A stretch of 12,274 nucleotides of DNA from Chloroflexota bacterium (GTDB lineage Bacteria > Chloroflexota > Anaerolineae > Anaerolineales > Villigracilaceae): positions 1 through 12,274 of the forward strand of contig JAMDBC010000051.1 of the NCBI GenBank assembly GCA_023484185.1. The letters run 5' to 3'. How positions within the stretch are numbered: the first letter of the stretch is position 1; the number at the start of each line of letters is the position of its first letter. Both the position numbers and the translations under genes were made by a program. The notes below the pieces were generated by a model that did no database searches, was not told the DNA's origin, and worked only from the letters and a program-made list of their open reading frames with translations. Positions 1-7,021 of the stretch are shown in pieces.

Positions 1-2469
1 ATCCGCGTAATGCTTGTTGTAGGCGTGACCAGACTCGCCGGTGGTGTGGACGGTGAGCGAGTTGTTGAGATTGCTCATGTCGGCGATCATGCGCATGGAC
101 GGGACATCGGTCACTTCATAGCCCAGGCTTGGATTCCAGGCAGTGGCATTCACAATGGATGCGCCGCCGCTGGTTTGGAACGGCCCGCGGTTGAACAAAG
201 AATCGATCAAGCCGATGCCTGTTGAGCCCAACGTCAGGTTTTGGAATGTGGCAGTGTGCATTTGACCCCAACTCCACTTGGACATATCGCTTCCATATTT
301 ACCTTCCAATTCGCTGACCGCCTGACTCCATGATTTCTTGATGATGTCGTCACGTGTCTCGGTAACCGTTGATGTGGTTTTATCATCCCAGAATGGATCG
401 GTTGGATTTTTCACGAGGTTGCGTATGACTTCGTTCCAGTGCGAGCCATCGTCCGGCCAGTAATCTTTCGGCAAATCATCGTCGAAGGTATTATTCAGCA
501 AATGTCGCCAGAAGGATTCAAAGACTGCCGCAGACGCAGAATCCGCTTTTGCCTGATAATCCCAATTTTTGAGCAGATCGAGGGCCGCAGTATCATTTCC
601 AGTGAATTGACCGCTCATTTGGGTGAGCAAGGGCACAAAAACTGGCGCATCGGGGTCGAAGTCATCGCCCTGCATTTTCTGGATGTAAGAGATGTCGATC
701 TTGCTGGGCGCGTTTTTGATCATATCCACAATGCGCTGTGCGCGGAAGCCGTAGTTCCAATCGGCAGTGATCAAATATGGGTAATTATTCGGTGCGACCT
801 GATTATTGGCCGTGGCGATATATCCCTCAGCAGGATTGTACGTGTACGGCAGTTGATCGAACGGGATGTAACCTGTCCAATCGTATTGGCTGTCCCAGCC
901 GGGAACGGGATAGCGGCCGTCACCGCTTTTGCGGATTGGAACATCACCGGGCATTTGATAGCCGATGTTGCCCGATGTGTCGGCGTAAACCAAATTCTGT
1001 GCGGGGACGTGGAAGTTTTTCGCGGCGGCGCGGAAGTCGCTCCAGTTTTTGGCTTTGTCGAAGCCCCAAATGGCTTCGAACGGCGTGGATGGCGTCAGCG
1101 CGGTCCATTGCAGGGCGATGACGTAATTGTCCGGCAGGGCAACGCCGGACCGGTCTTTGAATGGCACGAAAGTTGGATCGTTGGATGTGTTGACATCTTT
1201 CAATTTGCCATAGGTATCCGAGATGACTGGGCCATGCCGCGTGGAGCGCACGGTAATTTCCACCGGAGAGCCACCGACCACGTTGATGGTTTCCTTGCGC
1301 GTCGTGAAGTCAACCCATTTGCCATCCACTTCGTATTGATTGGGATTATCAGGATTGACTTTTTCGATGAACAAATCCATTACGTCTGGGCCGACATTGG
1401 TAAAGCCCCAGGCGATCTTGTCATTGTGGCCGATGACCACGCCCGGCACGCCCGCGAAGGAAAAGCCGCTCATTTCATACGGACAGGCATCACTCTTTGG
1501 CTGGCAGTGCATGTCGATCTGATACCAGATCGAGGGCATTTGAATTGCCAGATGCGGATCATTGGCGAGGATGGGCAGACCGGTCGCGGTCAGCTTGCCG
1601 GAGACAACCCAGGAGTTGGAACCGATCCCGTCGCTTTTCGGCCCCAGAGCCAGGTCCAGAAGTGAAGCGTTCTGTTGAAGCGCGTCAAGCGGAAGTTTGG
1701 AAACGTCAAAGGCCGAAGTGCTGGAAGGTTGGGAAGTTGTCGAGCCGTCGCCGATCTTGTTGACAATGATCGGATGATCGGAGGGATAGGGCGGATAGAG
1801 TTGGTCAACCTGTTGGGCGGTGAGCGTCTTGAGCAAAACGGCGCGCTGGATTTCTTCATCCATATTGCCGCGCAGATCCCAAGCCATGGCCTTGCCCCAT
1901 GTCAGCGAGTTGACCGGAGTCCACGGCGCGATCTTGTAAGCGGGGCTGAGCAAACTCAACACGGCGTATTCAAGGCTGAGCGCTGTGCCGGTATGATCCT
2001 TCAAATATGAGTTGACACCCGCCGTATAAGAATCGAGAATGGCTTTTGATTCCGGCCCCAAACCGGCATACTCGGCTTCGGCGGTTTGTTTCCAGCCCAA
2101 TGTTCTCAGGAATGAATCGGTATCGGTCTGGCCTTTGCCGAACATTTCGGAGAGCGTGCCAGAACCGATGTGCCGCCAGGCGTCCATTTGCCAGAAGCGA
2201 TCCTGCGCATGGACGTAGCCCTGCGCGAAGAACATGTCGTGAACGGTGGATGCGTAAATGTGCGGGATTCCCATGTTGTCGCGATAGACATCCACCGGGC
2301 CGTCCAGGCCTTGCAGATGAATCTCGCCGTCGATCTGCGGGAAAGACTTCGGTGCGACTGTATTCGGCAGATAACTCTTGAAATAATAGAACCCGCCTGC
2401 CCCTACCAATAGCGCCAGAACAACAATGACAACCAGCCCCCGGCCAAGCCACTTCCAGAAATTTTTCAT
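1..2469 (-). CDS. Penicillin acylase family protein (peptidase S45), membrane-anchored, 3' end cut by window edge
   Basis: An Ntn-hydrolase of the penicillin/cephalosporin/acyl-homoserine-lactone acylase family, which cleaves amide bonds outside the cytoplasm after autoprocessing. The frame is open for 823 codons without interruption and leaves the window at position 1. An N-terminal transmembrane anchor covers about residues 6-28. The nucleophile is Ser284 in GSNSWVV, which would become the N-terminus of the beta chain; His306 in NDPHL sits at beta position 23, as in the classical enzyme. Asn555-Asn556 in TANNQ is the likely oxyanion-hole Asn. The family's C-terminal signature appears as GESGHAYNKHY just before the edge, so only a few tens of residues should be missing. 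The start is supported by GGAGGA 4 nt before the ATG and a TATAAT-like box further upstream. Substrate is not predictable; quorum-signal or beta-lactam amides are family possibilities. Confidence 0.95.
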   Translation of the reverse strand, partial: MKNFWKWLGRGLVVIVVLALLVGAGGFYYFKSYLPNTVAPKSFPQIDGEIHLQGLDGPVDVYRDNMGIPHIYASTVHDMFFAQGYVHAQDRFWQMDAWRHIGSGTLSEMFGKGQTDTDSFLRTLGWKQTAEAEYAGLGPESKAILDSYTAGVNSYLKDHTGTALSLEYAVLSLLSPAYKIAPWTPVNSLTWGKAMAWDLRGNMDEEIQRAVLLKTLTAQQVDQLYPPYPSDHPIIVNKIGDGSTTSQPSSTSAFDVSKLPLDALQQNASLLDLALGPKSDGIGSNSWVVSGKLTATGLPILANDPHLAIQMPSIWYQIDMHCQPKSDACPYEMSGFSFAGVPGVVIGHNDKIAWGFTNVGPDVMDLFIEKVNPDNPNQYEVDGKWVDFTTRKETINVVGGSPVEITVRSTRHGPVISDTYGKLKDVNTSNDPTFVPFKDRSGVALPDNYVIALQWTALTPSTPFEAIWGFDKAKNWSDFRAAAKNFHVPAQNLVYADTSGNIGYQMPGDVPIRKSGDGRYPVPGWDSQYDWTGYIPFDQLPYTYNPAEGYIATANNQVAPNNYPYLITADWNYGFRAQRIVDMIKNAPSKIDISYIQKMQGDDFDPDAPVFVPLLTQMSGQFTGNDTAALDLLKNWDYQAKADSASAAVFESFWRHLLNNTFDDDLPKDYWPDDGSHWNEVIRNLVKNPTDPFWDDKTTSTVTETRDDIIKKSWSQAVSELEGKYGSDMSKWSWGQMHTATFQNLTLGSTGIGLIDSLFNRGPFQTSGGASIVNATAWNPSLGYEVTDVPSMRMIADMSNLNNSLTVHTTGESGHAYNKHYAD

Positions 2470-2515
2470 TGCTCCTCCAGGATGACATCGTACTCGTAGA
2501 GTAAAAGTTTTGACG

Positions 2516-2521
2516 ATTATA
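2516..2521 (-). promoter_or_regulatory. Candidate -10 box for the acylase gene
   Basis: A perfect TATAAT reads on the minus strand here, 46 nt before the acylase ATG, giving a leader of about 40 nt that holds the GGAGGA ribosome site. Upstream, the only -35-like hexamer is TTGGGT at a short 15-bp spacing, so the -35 support is weak. The box lies just downstream of the terminator hairpin at 2550-2580, which fits an independently transcribed acylase gene. Confidence 0.4.
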
Positions 2522-2549
2522 CAACCGATGGATAAAACCCAACGATATG

Positions 2550-2580
2550 AAAAAAGAGACGTTTCGGTAAACGCCTCTTT
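2550..2580 (-). terminator. Strong Rho-independent terminator downstream of the WD40 gene
   Basis: Read on the minus strand, the RNA forms a 12-bp stem (2569-2580 with 2553-2564) containing one G-U wobble, with loop ACCG, followed by a run of six U. This is a textbook intrinsic terminator for transcription arriving from the WD40 lipoprotein gene, about 220 nt after its stop. The stem is nearly symmetrical, but the opposite strand ends in only a short U run, so it should work mainly on the minus strand. It is also the left part of a repeat with a second copy at 4189-4255. Confidence 0.8.
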
Positions 2581-2662
2581 CCGGACCCTTCGACTTCGCT
2601 CGGGGCAGGCCTCTCGGCGGGTCGCCGTTAAATTTTGCAAGGGCAGAGCGAAGCTCCGCCCC
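2581..2662. repeat. GC-rich palindromic repeat fragments in the intergenic region
   Basis: Two short elements lie here. The first, around 2585-2612, contains CTTCGACTTCGCTCGGGGC, resembling a dispersed repeat of the CTTCGACTTCGCTC type that I recognise from many bacterial genomes. The second, 2641-2661, is a hairpin with arms GGGCAGAGC and GCTCCGCCC around a GAA loop, with one A/C mismatch. Neither encodes a credible protein. The 2470-2798 gap has no gene; it holds the acylase promoter, the terminator, these repeats and the 21-bp periodic array. Confidence 0.5.
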
Positions 2663-2673
2663 TATAATTATGA

Positions 2674-2776
2674 TTCCAACTTTGACAATTAAGTTCCAAA
2701 GTTTGACGGCTTACTCGAAAGTTTATTGGTTCAATTCCAAAGTTTGTTAGTGAAACTTCAAAGTTTCTTAATCATT
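2674..2776. repeat. Five-copy degenerate tandem array, period 20-22 bp (core TTCCAAAGTTT)
   Basis: Five related units begin near 2674, 2694, 2715, 2735 and 2757. The core AAAGTTT occurs at 2698, 2718, 2739 and 2760; the first unit has the variant TTCCAACTTTGAC. Spacing of about 21 bp equals two DNA helix turns, so all cores face the same side. The array sits between the WD40 stop codon and the terminator. It could be a decayed short tandem repeat, a binding-site array or intrinsically curved DNA; no function can be assigned. Confidence 0.55.
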
Positions 2777-2798
2777 TCGTACATCTCTTTTGTCTGAG

Positions 2799-3947
2799 CT
2801 ATTGTGGAATACCCCAAATCGCAACCGATGTTTTCATCACGACCATAAACCGGCTGAAGTCAGCCGAATAATCCATGAAAAAGATCGTACCCAGGTTAAC
2901 CGTTCCCGCAATCACTTTATTGGAAATATCGATCAGATCGAGCTGGCCTTTACTCGCGTCATATCCAAGAATGGATTGCCCATCCGGTAAAACAACCATA
3001 TTTTGAATGGGATCTGTAAGGGTAATTCTTCGGGAGGCCGGCCGATTCGATGAAAGCTCCCAAATCAAAACGCGTGGAATCCACACATTATGGTTAACAT
3101 CATTCAGCTCCCCTTCTGCGATTAAAGAACGTCCATCAGGCGAAAAGATAATCTCGCTTGTGGCATGTGGAGTCCCAGGATCATAATATAGGACCGGAAC
3201 ATTCGTGCCTGATGACAAGTCGTAAACGGCAAACACTTCCGACGCAGTGGCCAGATATCTGCCATCAGGTGAAAAGACCAGATTGCCAACATTATTCTTT
3301 AACACATAAGGTGCCCGCGCCTCTCCGTCGGAAACTTGCCAGACATGAACCATGCTGTCGCTTCCTGAGGCTGCGATCAGACTACCATCCGGGGAAAACG
3401 CGACTGCCCTGACCGCATAGGATGCACCTTGCAAAGTCTTGGATAGGCGGCCATCCGATACATTCCATAGCAAAACTTTGCCGCTGCCCAAACCAACCGC
3501 AACCAGGCTTTCATTTGCAGAGAAAGCTAAAGCTGAATAAGCTGCCTTCGTACCAAGGCTTTGTGTCCAAAGCAGGTTGCCGGTCTCAGACTCTCTTAGT
3601 TCCAGTGAATATTGCTTGGGATATCGAACCGTTAACAAAGCGGCTTTGTCTGCCAGCGGGGAAAGCACAGCGCCGGTTATCTTGACAATGTCGCTTCCAA
3701 GATTCCATTGATATAAAGAAACAAGGTTTTGAAAATTGGAAAGGCTGATCGGCGACGGGGCAGTAGGGGTGTTGGTGGCTTGAACCAAAGGTGTAATTTC
3801 AGTTGGTGGTTGCGGACTGTTGGATGGATTGATTGTTGGCTCCGGAGAAGCCGAAGTCGCGGACGCCAAGACACTGCACGCGCTCAGAACGAACGCGACC
3901 ATCACAAATAAAATCATTCCTGATTGGGGAATGCCGGATTTCATCAT
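2799..3947 (-). CDS. WD40-like beta-propeller lipoprotein
   Basis: A predicted exported lipoprotein of 382 residues. The signal peptide ends in the lipobox LSAC with Cys24 as the lipidation site. A Pro/Ser/Thr-rich linker covers about residues 28-68. A beta-propeller fills the rest: FSPDG-type turns are clear near residues 184-188, 225-229 and 268-272, with more degenerate repeats before and after. I count about seven blades, enough for one closed propeller. Such domains are scaffolds for protein contacts; no catalytic motif is visible. Two ATG codons stand at 3947 and 3944. AAGGAG lies 3 nt before the first and 6 nt before the second, so the second start is as likely or better. The gene stands alone, with a terminator far downstream at 2550-2580. 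Confidence 0.88.
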   Translation of the reverse strand: MMKSGIPQSGMILFVMVAFVLSACSVLASATSASPEPTINPSNSPQPPTEITPLVQATNTPTAPSPISLSNFQNLVSLYQWNLGSDIVKITGAVLSPLADKAALLTVRYPKQYSLELRESETGNLLWTQSLGTKAAYSALAFSANESLVAVGLGSGKVLLWNVSDGRLSKTLQGASYAVRAVAFSPDGSLIAASGSDSMVHVWQVSDGEARAPYVLKNNVGNLVFSPDGRYLATASEVFAVYDLSSGTNVPVLYYDPGTPHATSEIIFSPDGRSLIAEGELNDVNHNVWIPRVLIWELSSNRPASRRITLTDPIQNMVVLPDGQSILGYDASKGQLDLIDISNKVIAGTVNLGTIFFMDYSADFSRFMVVMKTSVAIWGIPQ

Positions 3948-3967
3948 TTGCTCCTTAGGGCAATTTA

Positions 3968-4165
3968 GTGTATTGTAATCCTAACGGATCATCAAATGCG
4001 GCAGCGACCCAAATCTCGTTTACGATATGCAGCCGGCGGAATTTTATTCAGGGTCATGCCCGATTTGGCAAGCATTATGAGCCGGGAGATGTATACTCCG
4101 TTTACTACACAGAAGGCAGTGAAGGGGAAGTGCTCTCGGCCGAATTGATCTCAAAAGCAAAATAA
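3968..4165 (+). pseudogene. Possible remnant of a small protein gene (C-terminal part)
   Basis: A 65-codon frame opens at GTG without a clear ribosome site. Its second half reads like genuine protein: YEPGDVYSVYYTEGSEGEV followed by a short tail. This resembles the end of DUF3592-type proteins, where a 'Y.vGd.v.VyY' motif is followed by a few residues. The first half looks random. It is the only plus-strand candidate, and it faces away from the WD40 gene across a 20-bp gap. A decayed gene fragment is my best reading; chance remains possible. The 3948-4417 gap otherwise holds a terminator-like repeat at 4189-4255 and nothing else I can name. Confidence 0.25.
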
Positions 4166-4188
4166 CTTTACTGGCAATTATCTGAAAC

Positions 4189-4255
4189 AAAAAGAGACGT
4201 TCGGGAAAACGCCGTTTTCCGGGCTTTGAGCGGGTTGTTATTAAATCTGCGAAGG
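4189..4255 (-). terminator. Terminator-like hairpin repeat after the membrane protein gene
   Basis: On the minus strand GGAAAAC and GTTTTCC form a 7-bp stem around GGC. An alternative stem GGCGTT/AACGTC precedes a UCUCUUUUUG tract. The block is a degenerate second copy of the terminator region at 2551-2584 plus the 2617-2642 segment. It lies about 160-230 nt beyond the stop of the membrane protein gene, where a terminator is expected. The stem is less perfect than in the first copy. Confidence 0.5.
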
Positions 4256-4417
4256 TATTGAGTTTGTTTTAGATTGCGGCTCTAAGTCCTCGTTTGGGTA
4301 GTTATTCGATTATGAATTCCATGATTTCGCCTTATATGTCTGATGTATTCGCGAGATCTTTTCTTAGTATCGATCTTTGCTTTTTTGCAAGAATGAGGCC
4401 ATCTTCTTCCATAATTA

Positions 4418-5449
4418 TTATACTGGCGGAGGCAACATCAAAATTGCAACAATCGGATAAACTTCTAACATACCCCGTATTTCGGAAGGAAATCCCCACA
4501 TGACAAAAAGGATTAGAAAAACAGGAAGCATCGAAAGCGCAACGCGCGGGAACAACGGTTTATAACTCCACTTATAAGCCACTAAGATTGTTATAAAAGC
4601 AATAGCCACCATCCACCAAACCAGCAAGAGTGGTGTTGTTTGTGCAATTCCTTTATAATAATCGATCTGGTCGTAAAAGTGCCATTCTACAACACTGCCG
4701 GGGTTGTTGCGGAAAACAAACATAACGATTCCATGAATCAAACCGTAGATTCCAATCTGGCTAGCGGAAAGTACTATAAATTGACGCCCCGGCATCCTAT
4801 TGTAAAAATAGAGGGCGAAAATTGGGAATAAGAAAATAGAGGTTTCCTTATTTAAGGTTGCGCAAGCAAAAACGAATAGGAACCAACCCCATCTTTTCTC
4901 GAACATAAGCAATGAGCTCATTGAAAAGAAGAATAGAACTGGGAGATCATACATATAGCCAAATCCAAAAAAAATCATACATCCGGCCAATGCGAGAAGA
5001 GGAAAAACATATTGGATTCTGAAACTATAACCAAGCTCTTTTACAAATCGCCAAATGACGAATATAAAGCCAACTAATGAAAGATACATCATCATGAGGA
5101 TAATTACAACTTGGCGAGGGAACGAACTTCCACTAAATCTTTCTGATACAATTTTGTCCCCCACAATTGTATCCAGTCTTGCTACAAGTCTTGACGCTAT
5201 CCTTTTGGGTACCACTGGACTGAGAATATTCGCAACTATAGGTAGAAACACTCTATAAGCAAAAGGACGATAGGCAGTGCCAGTTATTACCTTGTCAAAA
5301 GATGCTTCCTTCTTTTTGCCAAGGCCTGAGACTTGTAAGAAATCGATAAATATAAATAATGCCATTACCAGCACAAGGATGCAGTAAATGGTTTTTTTTA
5401 CCCAAGATATTCTATGGCTCCGTAACCCTTCAATATTCAACGTAAACAT
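4418..5449 (-). CDS. Multi-pass integral membrane protein, function unknown
   Basis: This 343-residue protein is almost entirely hydrophobic segments, roughly eight to nine transmembrane helices; the first is near residues 18-40. A conserved-looking loop after it reads TAYRPFAYRVFLP. Later YMYDLPVLFFF and ATLNKETSIFLFP resemble motifs in bacterial membrane proteins of the polyprenyl-dependent glycosyltransferase (GT-C-like) type and related uncharacterised families, but I see no clear catalytic DXD or EXD motif, so no enzyme activity is claimed. GGAG stands 2 nt before the ATG, closer than ideal. The gene starts 29 nt after the stop of the 96-residue gene and is probably the last gene of that operon. 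Its base composition is visibly AT-richer than the flanking genes, suggesting a different origin. Confidence 0.82.
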   Translation of the reverse strand: MFTLNIEGLRSHRISWVKKTIYCILVLVMALFIFIDFLQVSGLGKKKEASFDKVITGTAYRPFAYRVFLPIVANILSPVVPKRIASRLVARLDTIVGDKIVSERFSGSSFPRQVVIILMMMYLSLVGFIFVIWRFVKELGYSFRIQYVFPLLALAGCMIFFGFGYMYDLPVLFFFSMSSLLMFEKRWGWFLFVFACATLNKETSIFLFPIFALYFYNRMPGRQFIVLSASQIGIYGLIHGIVMFVFRNNPGSVVEWHFYDQIDYYKGIAQTTPLLLVWWMVAIAFITILVAYKWSYKPLFPRVALSMLPVFLILFVMWGFPSEIRGMLEVYPIVAILMLPPPV

Positions 5450-5478
5450 ATCTCCATAATTTGTTTGTTCGATTCGTT

Positions 5479-5769
5479 TTAATACGTATTTTCATTTGTT
5501 GAGTCGGTGTCAAGCTGTCCAGGTTCACGCTCCCATTCAACTTTATGCTCATCCAACACCGCCTGAGTCAGATTGACGCCTACAACGGCATACTTTCCAT
5601 AGGTTGATGCTACGAGATCGTAGAAAATAAAGTCGTGATGGTCATATCCTAGTGAAGCTGCTTGCAGCGTTTTTAGGATAAACGAATCTAAGTTCTGCTC
5701 TCTGAATTTGACAGCAGGAGTTTTTGCGACTTTATATTCATTTGCTTTCAGGCGAGTGGTAGCTAACAT
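5479..5769 (-). CDS. Small hypothetical protein (96 aa)
   Basis: I do not recognise the family. The protein is mixed hydrophilic and aliphatic, without signal peptide or membrane segment. It has a Lys-rich N-terminal part, a central GYDHHDFIFYDL stretch, and an acidic Asp/Asn/Thr-rich tail. An in-frame GTG lies at 5778, but AAAGGTGAT directly precedes the ATG at 5769 with about 6 nt spacing, so I start there; the GTG is part of the ribosome site. The gene begins 17 nt after the stop of the shifted DUF3467 frame (5787) and ends 29 nt before the membrane protein gene, so it is probably the middle gene of an operon. A role beside the DUF3467 protein is suggested only by position. Confidence 0.75.
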   Translation of the reverse strand: MLATTRLKANEYKVAKTPAVKFREQNLDSFILKTLQAASLGYDHHDFIFYDLVASTYGKYAVVGVNLTQAVLDEHKVEWEREPGQLDTDSTNENTY

Positions 5770-5856
5770 TGTTATCACCTTTTTTCTTATTTCAAATGAT
5801 CATTCCAAATGCTTTCTAACTCTGGCGGCAAAGGAAGTTTCAAATTGAATTGTTTC

Positions 5857-6090
5857 TCATACATTAATTACTTGTTGAACTAGCAAAGCAGCCATTGACT
5901 TTGCATGCTGAGGACTCGTTCGAACTGTGAGTTCATCAGAGACATTTAGAACTTGCTGGTCTTTGATTATTAGAGGTCTGCCCGCATCGTCAAATTGGGG
6001 CGACTGACTTCTAAAAACCATAGTAACATCATAGACGCTACCGAGCATGTTAACCGCATTTGCATAAAAATTCTTTGACTTTTCGTCCAT
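5857..6090 (-). CDS. DUF3467-like protein, C-terminus apparently frameshifted
   Basis: A 77-residue frame with the DUF3467 pattern: an N-terminal YANAVNMLGSVYDVTMVF, matching the family's 'yaN.v.v..s.yDv.l.F' strand, and a C-terminal SPQHAKSMAALL helix. DUF3467 proteins are small soluble proteins of about 100 residues and unknown function. Family members normally continue past the helix with an 'I..YE..FG.I.LP' tail. That tail is present here, but in the next frame: YEKQFNLKLPLPPE follows if one base near 5860-5865 is skipped, and it runs to a stop at 5787, giving about 100 residues. GAGGAG lies 6 nt before the ATG, and a promoter at 6173-6202 precedes it. It is probably the first gene of a three-gene operon. 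Confidence 0.8.
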   Translation of the reverse strand: MDEKSKNFYANAVNMLGSVYDVTMVFRSQSPQFDDAGRPLIIKDQQVLNVSDELTVRTSPQHAKSMAALLVQQVINV

Positions 6091-6172
6091 TGGTCGCTCC
6101 TCTTTGCTCCACTAGGATTTTACCAACCCCTTGAGTAGTATGTTATTTATCACTCATCTGCTCATTGCATAA

Positions 6173-6202
6173 ATTATAGCGCATGACAAAGCGTTAATTC
6201 AA
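6173..6202 (-). promoter_or_regulatory. Sigma70-type promoter for the DUF3467 operon
   Basis: On the minus strand a -35 box TTGAAT (6197-6202) and a perfect -10 box TATAAT (6173-6178) are separated by 18 bp. The -10 lies about 80 nt before the DUF3467 ATG, leaving a leader of roughly 75 nt with a GAGGAG ribosome site. The promoter sits immediately after the gene-tail remnant at 6208-6267, so the operon starts independently of upstream transcription. Confidence 0.6.
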
Positions 6203-6207
6203 CAAAA

Positions 6208-6267
6208 CTATTTCACCACACCTGTCAACCTTGGAAACCAATATCACAACAAATCTGCGGCGGGTTT
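6208..6267 (-). pseudogene. Remnant of lipoprotein gene 3' end (copy C)
   Basis: These 60 bp match the last codons of the 829-residue lipoprotein gene, ending in YWFPRLTGVVK and a TAG stop. One Trp codon (TGG) has become TGA, so the piece is dead. By hand I count 6 differences in 60 from the fragment at 7022-7122; apart from the nonsense change they are silent or within the stop codon. It shares Val-Val-Lys with that fragment where the intact gene has Met-Val-Lys. It is therefore closer to the other fragment than to the intact tail. Confidence 0.75.
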
Positions 6268-6310
6268 GGGCATGGTATCTTCAATCAAGATATTTTCCGA
6301 TTGTAGCATA

Positions 6311-6337
6311 GTAGGTCGGACTGTCAGTCCGACTTAC
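6311..6337. repeat. REP hairpin at the 3' end of the RAYT gene
   Basis: Arms GTAGGTCGGACT and AGTCCGACTTAC fold around a GTC loop with one mismatch (G-U in RNA). The same motif occurs at the other end of the transposase gene. The stop codon and last two codons of the transposase (Ser-Asp-stop) are read out of this element. REP hairpins flanking a RAYT gene are the expected substrate of the encoded enzyme. Confidence 0.85.
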
Positions 6338-6956
6338 AATAAGTCCATTGCCAGTCTTCCCACTTTGATGCCAATCCAGCCTTGACGGGATTTTCCAACA
6401 CATAAAAGACGATTCTTTGGAATCCTTCATTGTTGCGAATCGCGCGGTCATAACTTTCATCCTGCCAGAAAGCGCCTTCCCTGCCTAGCAGTTTGTTGCT
6501 TTGGCGGGCAGTATGGCGTTTGAGAAATTGCAAAATGTAGTCCAGAGGAAAGTAGGATTCGTCCATTTGTTGCAAAGGAGCAAAGACCGCGTGGACATGA
6601 TTGGGCATAATGCTAAAAGCAAACAGATCATATTGCCGCTTATCTCGATAGTGCAATGCCTCTTTCACAATGTTCGCGACTTCAGGTTGCGACAGCCAGC
6701 GTGGACCAGCCTTGGCCTTGTCGAGATACCCATCCCATCGGCCAAATGAACGGCGCTCATCGAGATCACCCATTAATTTGCGTTTATCTACGGCCAATTC
6801 AAACAGCTTGTGTTTTTCCTCATCCCTTTCTTCGCGCAGGGACTCAATCACTTCGTAAGGCAATGAATCCTTTAGGCGAAACGTCACAAAGAACGTTGCG
6901 CCCGCTGGTTGCCAGTGTGGAAGATGACGATGATAATATTCGCGTGAATCGGTCAT
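6324..6956 (-). CDS. REP-associated tyrosine transposase (RAYT, Y1_Tnp/IS200-like)
   Basis: A single-strand DNA transposase of the HUH Y1 superfamily, the domesticated branch that acts on REP hairpins. The start at 6956 gives 210 residues and begins just before the family's N-terminal signature HLPHWQPAGATFFVTFRL. The HUH metal-binding pair is His120 and His122 in IMPNHVHAVF. The C-terminal signature FWQDESYDRAIRN is followed by YVLENPVKAGL; Tyr169 is the likely nucleophile by family pattern, with Tyr185 the alternative. An in-frame extension to 7007 would be translated from the flanking REP and looks spurious. No clear ribosome site precedes 6956, so expression may be low. The frame is intact and both HUH and Tyr residues are present, so activity is possible. 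Confidence 0.93.
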   Translation of the reverse strand: MTDSREYYHRHLPHWQPAGATFFVTFRLKDSLPYEVIESLREERDEEKHKLFELAVDKRKLMGDLDERRSFGRWDGYLDKAKAGPRWLSQPEVANIVKEALHYRDKRQYDLFAFSIMPNHVHAVFAPLQQMDESYFPLDYILQFLKRHTARQSNKLLGREGAFWQDESYDRAIRNNEGFQRIVFYVLENPVKAGLASKWEDWQWTYCKSD

Positions 6957-6965
6957 TGCAACTAT

Positions 6966-7020
6966 GTAGGTCGGATTGTCAATCCGACCTGCCCCTTGAG
7001 CTATCAATCCAACCTACAAC
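6966..7020. repeat. REP/REPIN element at the 5' end of the RAYT gene
   Basis: A first hairpin at 6966-6991 has arms GTAGGTCGGATT and AATCCGACCTGC around GTC. A further inverted half, CAATCCAACCTAC (7005-7017), pairs with the outer left arm GTAGGTCGGATTG with a single difference. The pair resembles a REPIN, that is, two REPs in opposite orientation. The element ends almost exactly where the gene-tail remnant (7022-7122) begins, so 7020/7021 is a likely insertion boundary. Confidence 0.8.
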
Positions 7021-7021
7021 T

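Noticed and set aside
439..1665. A 408-codon open frame on the plus strand
   Set aside because: It lies fully antisense to the penicillin acylase gene, whose catalytic motifs are unmistakable. Its translation has no recognisable domain and no ribosome site.
2510..2692. A 60-codon plus-strand frame
   Set aside because: It reads through the terminator hairpin and palindromic repeats. The LRLRSGQA-type peptide is a well-known artefact of translating the CTTCGACTTCGCTC repeat.
2674..2776. CRISPR-like array
   Set aside because: The whole period is only about 21 bp with a degenerate 7-11 bp core, so there is no room for spacers.
4332..4412. A 26-codon minus-strand frame starting 5 nt after the membrane protein stop (MEEDGLILAKKQRSILRKDL...)
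   Set aside because: The composition looks protein-like, but there is no ribosome site and no family match that I know. It is too short to support.
6957..7007. Extended start of the RAYT at 7007
   Set aside because: The 17 extra residues would be translated from the REP hairpin. Family N-termini begin near the Met at 6956.
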